64,000 nt of DNA from Luscinia megarhynchos (taxonomy: Eukaryota > Chordata > Aves > Passeriformes > Turdidae). The first letter of the stretch is position 1. Every line of letters begins with the position of its first letter. The DNA is taken from NCBI GenBank assembly GCA_034336665.1, contig CM067588.1:4404655-4468654 (forward strand), written 5' to 3'. Positions 55,740 to 64,000 of this stretch are shown here, piece after piece. Position numbers and translations under genes: made by a program. The notes beneath the pieces are model-generated. The model was not told the origin of the DNA. It was given only the letters and a program-made list of their open reading frames with translations, and made no database searches.

Positions 55740-57980
55740 GAAAAATAGGGAATGGGGAATGGGGAATGGGAATGGGAATGGAATGGGAATGCGGAATGGG
55801 AATGGGAATGGGAAATGGGAATGGGAAATGGGAATGGGGAATGGGAATGGGGAATGGGAATGGGAATGGGAATGGGGAATGGGAATGGGGATGGGAATGG
55901 GAATTGGGAATGGGAATGGGAATTGGGAATGGGAATTGGGAATGGGGAATGGGAATTGGGAATGGGAATGGGGAATGGGAATGGAATGGGAATGGGGAAT
56001 GGGGAATGGGAATGGAATGGGAATGGGAATGGGAATGGGAAATGGGAATGGGGAATGGGAATGGGAATGGGAATGGGAATGGGGAATGGGGAATGGAATG
56101 GGAATGGGAAATGGGAATGGGGAATGGGAATGGGAATGGGAATTGGGAATGGGGAATGGGAATTGGGAATGGGAATGGGAATGGGAATGGGAATGGGAAT
56201 GGGAATGGGAATGGAAATGGGAGTGGGACTGGGAATGGGAATGGGAATGGGAATGGGAATGGGAATGGGAATGGGAATGGGAATGGGAATGGGAATGGGA
56301 ATGGAATGGGAATGGGAATGGGAATGGGAATGGGAATGGGAATGGGAATGGGAATGGAATGGGGAATGGGGAATGGGAATGGGAATGGGAATGGGAATGG
56401 GGAATGGAATGGAATGGGAATGGGAATGGAATGGGAATGGGAATGGAAATGGGAATGGGAATGGGAATGGGAATGGGAATGGAATGGGAATGGGAATGGG
56501 AATGGGAATGGGAATGGGAATGGGAATGGGAATGGGGAATGGGAAAGGGAATGGGAATGGGAATGGGAATGGAATGGGAATGGGAATGGGAAATGGGAAT
56601 GGGAATGGAATGGGAATGGGAATGGAATGGAATGGGAATGGAATGGGGAATGGAATGGAATGGAATGGAATGGGGAATGGAATGGAATGGAATGGAATGG
56701 GAATGGAATGGAATGGAATGGAATGGAATGGAATGGAATGGAATGGAATGGAATGGAATGGAATGGAATGGAATGGAATGGAATGGAATGGAATGGAATG
56801 GAATGGAATGGAATGGAATGGAATGGAATGGAATGGAAATGGGAATGGAATGGAATGGAATGGAATGGAATGGAATGGAATGGAATGGGAATGGGGAATG
56901 GAATGGAATGGAATGGGAATGGAATGGAATGGAATGGGAATGGAATGGAATGGAATGGAATGGAATGGAATGGAATGGAATGGAATGGAATGGAATGGGA
57001 ATGGAATGGAATGGAATGGGGAATGGAATGGAATGGAATGGAATGGGAATGGAATGGAATGGAATGGGAAATGGAATGGAATGGAATGGAATGGAATGGA
57101 ATGGGAATGGAATGGAATGGAATGGAATGGAATGGAATGGAATGGAATGGAATGGAATGGAATGGAATGGAATGGAATGGAATGGAATGGAATGGGAATG
57201 GAATGGAATGGGAATGGAATGGAATGGAATGGAATGGAATGGAATGGAATGGAATGGGGAATGGAATGGAATGGAATGGAATGGAATGGAATGGAATGGA
57301 ATGGAATGGAATGGAATGGAATGGAATGGAATGGAATGGAATGGAATGGGAATGGGGAATGGGGAATGGAATGGGAATGGAATGGAATGGAATGGGGAAT
57401 GGAATGGAATGGAATGGGAATGGAAATGGAATGGAATGGAAATGGAATGGGAATGGAATGGAATGGAATGGAATGGAATGGAATGGAATGGGAATGGAAT
57501 GGAATGGAATGGGAATGGAATGGAATGGAATGGAATGGAATGGAATGGAATGGAATGGAATGGAAATGGAATGGAATGGAATGGAATGGAATGGAACGGA
57601 ATGGAATGGAATGGAATGGGAATGGAATGGAATGGAATGGAATGGGAAATGGAATGGAATGGAATGGAATGGAATGGAATGGAATGGAATGGAATGGAAT
57701 GGAATGGGGAATGGAATGGGAATGGAATGGGAATGGGAACGGGAATGGAATGGAATGGAATGGAACGGAATGGAATGGAATGGGAATGGGAAATGGAATG
57801 GAATGGAATGGAATGGGAATGGAATGGGGAATGGGAATGGAATGGGAATGGAATGGAATGGGAATGGGAAATGGAATGGAATGGAATGGAATGGAAATGG
57901 GAATGGGAAATGGAATGGGAATGGGAATGGGATGGGGAATGGGAATGGGGAATGGGAATGGAAATGGGAAATGGATAATG
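55740..57980. repeat. (GGGAAT)n / (GGAAT)n simple satellite array
   Basis: About 2.2 kb. 55,740 to about 56,640 is dominated by GGGAAT hexamers with GGGGAAT variants; after about 56,640 by pure GGAAT pentamers with scattered GGGAAT. No phase of GGAAT or its complement contains a stop, so frames of up to about 950 residues (GMEWN or IPFHS repeats) exist on both strands and are not genes. Confidence 0.97.
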
Positions 57981-58859
57981 GAGAATGGAGAAACGGGGAA
58001 TGGAGAATGGAGAACGCTCTTCGTGACCCCAATCGGACTTCAGGACAGACCCATCATCCCCAATGGCATGAAGTCTTTCCCACTGGGAATTCAGAGTTCT
58101 CCTAAAATTATTTTGGGAGCCCTAATGACCTAAAATCCGAGCTCTTGCAGGCAGGACTTGGGTCGGGTTTGGGGGGTGCCCCGCTCAGGTTTGGGGTGTC
58201 AGGGGATCCCAGCGGGGGGAGGGGAGCGCTGACTGATCGGCGTCTGTAAAAACAAAACCACGCCCAGCCTGGACCTTCCCTTTCCGCGGGATGTGGAAAA
58301 CCTGGAGAGGGGGAAGAGGCAGCAGCAGCCCCGAGCAGCCGAGCGCGGGGATGGCTGATCTGAGATCAGAGAAACGCTGGGGCTGGGAATGCGGGAGGGC
58401 CTGGCTGAGCAGAAATCTCCTTCCTCCACAGGGAGAACGCAGAGTTTTTAACCCAAATTCCTGCCCCAGGAATTATTTCTGCTGCTTCAGCTGCGCTGGC
58501 AGCTTTGGCTTTTCCTGCCCTTTGGGGTCCAACTCCCTGCGAGGATTTGGGGGCACTGCCAGCCTCAGCAATTCCCGTTTTGCTGATTTTTTTGGGGGGA
58601 GGATGTTCTTTTTACACCCAGAGCAGGATGGGGGGGATTGGAATCCCCAAATCCCAGAGGATTTTTCCTCCAGGACATTGATTTTTCCCCCCTCCCTCCC
58701 AAGGTCACCAGAGCTGCTCCAACCCCTCCATGGGAAATGAGAATCGATGGCTGAGCTCACGAGTTATTGATCCCTGGGGGATCGATGGCAGCTGAATTCC
58801 CAATGGAATGGGAAAGGCTGGGAATGTTCTGCTCCAGCAGCTCTGCACCGCGAGTTATT
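57981..58859. other. Unique non-coding sequence
   Basis: No array; moderately GC-rich around 58,200-58,400. No exon supported. Confidence 0.4.
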
Positions 58860-59205
58860 CATCCTTTAAGTCGATTTATTTGGTTTTTAAGTCGATTTAT
58901 TTGATTTTTAAGTCGATTTATTTGATTTTTAAGTCGATTTATTTGGGTTTTGAGTCGATTTATTTGGGGTTTAAGTCGATTTATTTGGGGTTTAAGTCAA
59001 TATATTTGGGGTTTAAGTCGATTTATTTGGTTTTTAAGTGAATTTATTTCGTTTTTAAGTCGATTTATTTGGGTTTTGAGTCGATTTATTTGGGTTTTGG
59101 ATCAATTTATTTGGGGTTTAAGTCGATTTATTTGGGTTTTGAGTCGATTTATTTGGGGTTTAAGTCAATATATTTGGGGTTTAAGTCGATTTATTTGGCA
59201 TTTGA
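58860..59205. repeat. 21-22 bp AT-rich minisatellite AGTCGATTTATTTGGGGTTT
   Basis: About 16 copies with TTTTTA, GTTTTG and GGTTTA variants between the AGTCGATTTATTTG cores. Confidence 0.95.
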
Positions 59206-60555
59206 GGTGCTGGAAGTGGTTCCCACCGGGCGCTGTTTTTTTGGGAGATGAGGATTTTGGGAAGGGCTCCATAAATCAGGAATTTCTGGTGGATTCCCCA
59301 CCATCATCTCTGCAATTAAAACAGATTTTTCCCCAAAATTCCACCGGGAGCTGGTGCTGATCCCCACCAGGGTGTCATCCCCACCCCCAGTGGATTTTTT
59401 CCTTGTCCTGATGAAATTTGAATCAATAAATATCCAGAATTTGGATTAAAAACCCATTAATGGGATAAATGTGGGGGCATTCCACCACTTCTACTGCACC
59501 CCACTCCCCCTGTCCGTCTTCAAATTGGAAAATTTGGCTTTGAATCCTTAATTAACTGGAATTTGGGAATCTGGTGGGTGCTGTCCCCACATAGGAGAGG
59601 GGTTGAGATTCATGGGATTTCTTTATCCCACCCTAAACCAGGAAAAAAATGTGAAAATTGAGATTATGAGGGGAAATTTTTGCTCTGGCTCATCCTGATT
59701 TTTTTTCCTTGATTGAGAGTGGCAGGGACAGGAGGGAGGGGAGCTCTGGTGCCATTAAGAGAAAAAAAATAAATAAATAAAAATCAATTTATAATCGTGG
59801 TGCCATCAATCTGTGCTGTTCCCTGCGCTGGGAGCAGATGGAGAATCCCAGAGCTGGGGGGATGGAATGGTGCCAGCACTTTTCAGGTGAAAAGTAGGGA
59901 ATTTTTCCCTGAAATAAAGTGGATTTTTCCTTAAATAAAATGTGAATTTTCTCTGAAATCAAGTAGGAGCTGCAGGGTCTGGAGCAAGATCGTTTTGCAC
60001 CTCTGGGGTTTTCCCCAGGAACCTCCAACTGCAAAAAAACCACCTTGAATCCCAAAATTTTCCAGCTGGAAGTGCTTCCAGAGGTGGGGAATGACCTGGT
60101 GGAGCTCAAGGAAGGTTTGGGGAGAAAATCAAACCACAGGAAGGAGATCAGGAAATTCAATTTTTAGAGGTTGGAATAGAAAATTAAATTGTTTCTTTCT
60201 GGGAAAATCATGATTTGCTAAAACCCCACCATATTTATGGGGAAAAAACCCATTTATTTCAGCAGATTTTTGCTTCCAAATGGGTTTTGGGGGTTTTTTC
60301 AGGGGAGGAAAATTTCCCAAAGAGTCAGAAGGTGCCAGGCAGGCTCTTCCCTGCTGGAGCTGAATCCATTCCTCAGCTCCCAAAATTGTTTTTCCAAGTT
60401 GCAAAATCCCCTTGAAGGGGCTGAAATCCAGAAATTCTGCTGGGAACAGCCGGGGAGGATCCCAGGCAGGCCAGGATTCACTCCTTCCATCCTGGGCTCT
60501 GGGATTTTCCAGCTTTTCCCTTTTTTCACTGCTTTCTTTTCCAGGAGAGTTTTTA
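59206..60555. other. Unique AT-rich non-coding sequence
   Basis: No array and no recognised exon. Confidence 0.4.
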
Positions 60556-61045
60556 ATCCCATCCCATGGATCCCATCCCATAGATCCCATAGATCCCATA
60601 AATCCCATAGATCCCATCCCATCCCATAAATCCCATCCCATGGATCCCATCCCATAGATCCCATAGATCCCATAAATCACATAGATCACATCCCATCCCA
60701 TAAATCCCATAAATCTCATAAATCCCATCCCATGGATCCCATCCCATAGATCCCATAGATCCCATAGATCCCATCCCATCCCATCCCATAAATCCCATAA
60801 ATCCCATAAATCCCATCCCATAAATGCCATAAATCCCATAAATCCCATCCCATAAATCCCATAAATCCCATAAATCCCATAAATCCCATAAATCCCATTC
60901 CATAAATCCCATCCCATAAATCCCATAAATCCCATAAATCCCATCCCATAAATGCCATAAATCCCATAAATCCCATCCCATAAATCCCATAAATCCCATA
61001 AATCCCATAAATCCCATCCCATAAATCCCATCCCATTCCCTCCCC
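60556..61045. repeat. 10-bp array CCCATAAATC with CCCATC inserts
   Basis: Ten-base units CCCATAAATC and CCCATAGATC with repeated CCCATC pentamer-like inserts. Blocks of about 100-130 bp recur (for example 60,810-60,880 and 60,940-61,010). Confidence 0.95.
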
Positions 61046-62165
61046 CATTTGCTCTCTGACCATTCTGTCCCCATCCCAAACCCTTTTCCCCCTAAATCCT
61101 CTCCATATTTTCATCCTCATCCTTTCTGGATCCTGGTTTTTTTTGGTTTCTTTTTTTTCACTCCTGCTTTTCCCCCTCAACCTCCTTTCAAAAATCACTT
61201 TTCAGAGAACTTTGCCACCAAAAAAAAAAAAAAAAAAAAAAAAAGGGAAGAGCAGAACCACCCCCTTGTTCCGAGGCTGCTCTGGCTCTTTTTCCAGTCA
61301 CAAGGGTGAGCTGGAGCAAAATTTTCCATCCCCAGCAGGGACAGAGAGAAAGGGAGAAGGAAACATCCCTCCCTAAAAAAAAAAAAAGAATTTAAACTTC
61401 CCAAAAAAACCCCAAAATCAGCAAAATCAGTGTTTTCCCCTGTGCTTTTTTGGGGAAAAAATCAGGGAATTTGTGGCTTTAATCAGGAGGAGATGCTGGG
61501 AGAGGAGAGGTGAGGGGATGGGAAATAAATTGGGGCAAATATTGGTGGGTTTGGGTTCCTCCCGTTTTAGGGGCACCCCAAATCCCTCGGAACCCAGGGA
61601 TTGAAGGGGATTTTGGGGAGAGAGGCAGAGATGTGGTTTAAATCCTGAACAGCCTCAGAATTCCAGGAGCTGGGATTGTGGGAGGGACGGGATCAGGCGC
61701 TGCTTTTCCAGCTGGGAATTGTCTGGGAGCACCCACAGGGAGGGGAAGGGGAGGTTTGGGGTTTTTTATTTTTTATTTTTATTTTTTTGGGAATGTTTGC
61801 TCTTGGAGCTGCTCCCAGCCCTGCTGCAGGGACAGCCTTAAAAGGGGTGACAGGAGCAGAGGTGGCAACTCCCCAAAAAAATTCCCTCCTTCATCCATCT
61901 CATTCCCAAAATCTGAACCCAGAGCAGAGATGTCCCCAAACTCCCCAGGGGATGTGACATCAGCACCCAAAATCTCTTTTCTGGGAAGGCTGGATGTGGT
62001 TTGCAGGGATAAAATGGGAATGCTGAGGGATGAAAATCCTCCCTCCTGTTGAAGTCACCCTCCCTGGGGACATGGAAATTCCCGGGAGATGCCTTTGAGG
62101 AAAGTGGAGCGTGGAGTAAATTATTTATAAATTCTGTAAGTCCTGAAATCGAGCTGGGACTTTGG
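61046..62165. other. Unique non-coding sequence with two poly(A) runs
   Basis: A-runs at about 61,219-61,243 and 61,374-61,388. No gene recognised; no CR1, SINE or tRNA-like head was seen next to the A-runs. Confidence 0.4.
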
Positions 62166-63755
62166 GCGAACAAGGGGAAAAAAAATAAGGGAAAAAAGGG
62201 GAATAAAATAAGGAAAAATGGGGATAAAACATGAAAAAAAAGAGGAATAAAGTAAGGGAAAAAAAAGGGAATAATATAAGGAAGAAAGGGTAAAAAAGGG
62301 AAAAAGAGGAATAAAATAAAGGAAAAAGAGAAATAAAATAAGGGAAAAAAGAGGAAAAAAATAAGGGAAAAAGAGGAATGAAATAAGAAAAAAAGAGAGG
62401 AATAATATAAGGAAGAAAGGGTAAAAAAGGGAAAAAGAGGAATAAAATAAGGTTAAAAGAGGAATAAAATAAGGGAAAAAGAGGAAAAAAATAAGAAAAA
62501 AAGAGGAATAAAATAAGGGAAAAAAAGAGTAATAAAATAAGGGAAAAAAGGGGAATAATATAAGGAAGAAAGGGTAAAAAAGGGAAAAAGAGGAATAAAA
62601 TAAAGGAAAAAGAGAAATAAAATAAGGGAAAAAGAGGAATAAAATAAGGGGAAAAAGAGGAATAAAATAAGGGAAAAAAGAGGAATAAAAAAGAAAAAAG
62701 AAAGAGGAATAATATAAGGAAGAAAGGGTAAAAAAGGGAAAAAGAGGAATAAAATAAGGTTAAAAGAGGAACAAAATAAGGGAAAAAGAGGAAAAAAATA
62801 AGGGGAAAAAAGAGGAATAAAATAAGGGAAAAAAAGAGTAATAAAATAAGGGAAAAAAGGGGAATAATATAAGGAAGAAAGGGTAAAAAAGGGAAAAAGA
62901 GGAATAAAATAAAGGAAAAAGAGAAATAAAATAAGGGAAAAAGGAGGAATAAAATAAGGGGAAAAAGAGGAATAAAATAAGAAAAAAAGAGAGGAATAAA
63001 ATAAGGTGAAAAAAGGAATAAAATAAGGGAAAAAAGAGGAATAAAAAAGAAAAAAGAAAGAGGAATAATATAAGGAAGAAAGGGTAAAAAAGGGAAAAAG
63101 AGGAATAAAATAAGGTTAAAAGAGGAATAAAATAAGGGAAAAAGAGGAAAAAAATAAGGGGAAAAAAGAGGAATAAAATAAGGGAAAAAAAGAGTAATAA
63201 AATAAGGGAAAAAAGGGGAATAATATAAGGAAGAAAGGGTAAAAAAGGGAAAAAGAGGAATAAAATAAAGGAAAAAGAGAAATAAAATAAGGGAAAAAAG
63301 AGGAAAAAATAACTGGAAAAAGAGGAATAAAATAAGAAAAAAAGAGAGGAATAATATAAGGAAGAAAGGGTAAAAAAGGGAAAAAGAGGAATAAAATAAG
63401 GTTTAAAAGGGAATAAAATAAGGGAAAAAAGAGGAATAAAATAAGGGAAAAAAAGAGGAATAATATATGGAAGAAAGGGTAAAAAAGGGGAAAAGAGGAA
63501 TAAAATAAGGGAAAAAGGGGAATAAAATAAGAAAAAAAGAGGAATGATATAAGGAAGAAAGGATAAAAAAGGGAAAAAGAGGAATAAAATAAGGTGAAAA
63601 GGGGAATAAAATAAGGGAAAAACGAGGAATAAAATAAGGAAAAATAGGAATAATATAAGGAAGAAAGGGTAAAAAAGGGAAAAAGAGGAATAAAATAAGG
63701 AAAAAAAAAAAAAGAGGAATAAAATAAGAGGGAAAAGGGAATAAGGGAAGGTTTT
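62166..63755. repeat. Purine-rich array AGGAATAAAATAAGGGAAAA with higher-order structure
   Basis: About 1.6 kb of roughly 20-22 bp units AGAGGAATAAAATAAGGGAA; an extra module GGAATAATATAAGGAAGAAA plus GGGTAAAAAAGGG recurs about every 85-200 bp (about 62,270, 62,400, 62,550, 62,708, 62,862, 63,061, 63,220, 63,351). Almost no pyrimidine except T in ATAA. Confidence 0.95.
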
Positions 63756-64000
63756 CCCACATCCAGGGTTGATTCCGTGCTGTGGGATGGTGAAATGTCC
63801 CTTCCCTGCCAACCCCGGGATGTATTTTAGGATTTTTCCCAGCTCGTGCTGCCACGGGGCTCTCCAGGAGCCCACGGTGTCCCCGCGTGTCCCTCCTCGC
63901 CACCCCCAGCCCGCTGCTGAACTTCCATCAGCTCCGGGAAGCAGCTCCATAAATCACGGCAGAGCCGGGAAATTAAAATCGTTAAGGTGATAAATGGGGT
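63756..64000. other. Unique sequence to window edge
   Basis: Unique, moderately GC-rich; no gene recognised before the window ends. Confidence 0.4.

Noticed and set aside
55177..58133. Open frames of about 780-950 residues on both strands (GMEWN and IPFHS repeats)
   Set aside because: They come from the GGAAT/GGGAAT array, whose units contain no stop in any frame. No start context, splice signals or non-repetitive domain.
62760..63950. Hydrophobic FLILFLFF repeat protein on the minus strand
   Set aside because: Translation of the purine-rich AATAAA-containing array.
50111..64000. ATP2B4 coding exons
   Set aside because: Expected downstream by synteny, but no calcium-pump sequence such as its N-terminal or transmembrane exons is visible.

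Overview
The window looks like vertebrate nuclear DNA, most likely a bird and probably a GC-rich microchromosome. Two adjacent plus-strand genes of the small leucine-rich proteoglycan (SLRP) family can be read exon by exon: PRELP (prolargin) and OPTC (opticin). This matches the mammalian gene order FMOD-PRELP-OPTC-ATP2B4. Two fragments carry the 3' end typical of avian CR1 LINEs. No operon, plasmid, phage or CRISPR signature is present. The species cannot be named from the sequence alone.

Layout. 1-15.9 kb: gene-free flank upstream of PRELP, mostly a chain of unrelated tandem arrays. 15.96-16.38 kb: probable non-coding PRELP exon 1, in a CpG-rich stretch ending at a good donor. 16.4-23.04 kb: PRELP intron 1. 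23,058-23,994 and 27,372-27,550: PRELP coding exons, joined in phase 1, giving 371 residues. 27.55-29.6 kb: probable PRELP 3' UTR. 29.6-36.1 kb: intergenic, with arrays and GC-rich islands. About 36.11-36.15 kb: probable non-coding OPTC exon 1. Six OPTC coding exons lie between 40,593 and 49,898 and give 328 residues; poly(A) signals follow near 50,075. 50.1-64 kb: gene-free downstream flank, again mostly arrays.

What the genes do. Both proteins are secreted extracellular-matrix LRR proteins. PRELP is a class II SLRP whose basic, proline- and arginine-rich N-terminus binds heparan sulphate and whose LRR domain binds collagen. Opticin is a class III SLRP of vitreous and cartilage with an acidic, tyrosine-rich N-terminus. 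They are separate transcription units descended from an SLRP gene cluster.

The outstanding property of the window is repeat content. Adding up approximate array boundaries, about 36 kb of 64 kb (roughly 55%) is tandem repeat, in around 40 arrays with units from 5 to about 160 bp, most with their own unit. Coding sequence is only about 2.1 kb. Every OPTC intron after the first, and both PRELP introns, contain arrays, and those closest to the exons end within about 15-160 bp of the 3' splice site. In OPTC intron 3 and PRELP intron 2 the array unit resembles the splice acceptor that follows it. The very long open frames in the window are by-products of stop-free repeat units and are not annotated as genes.
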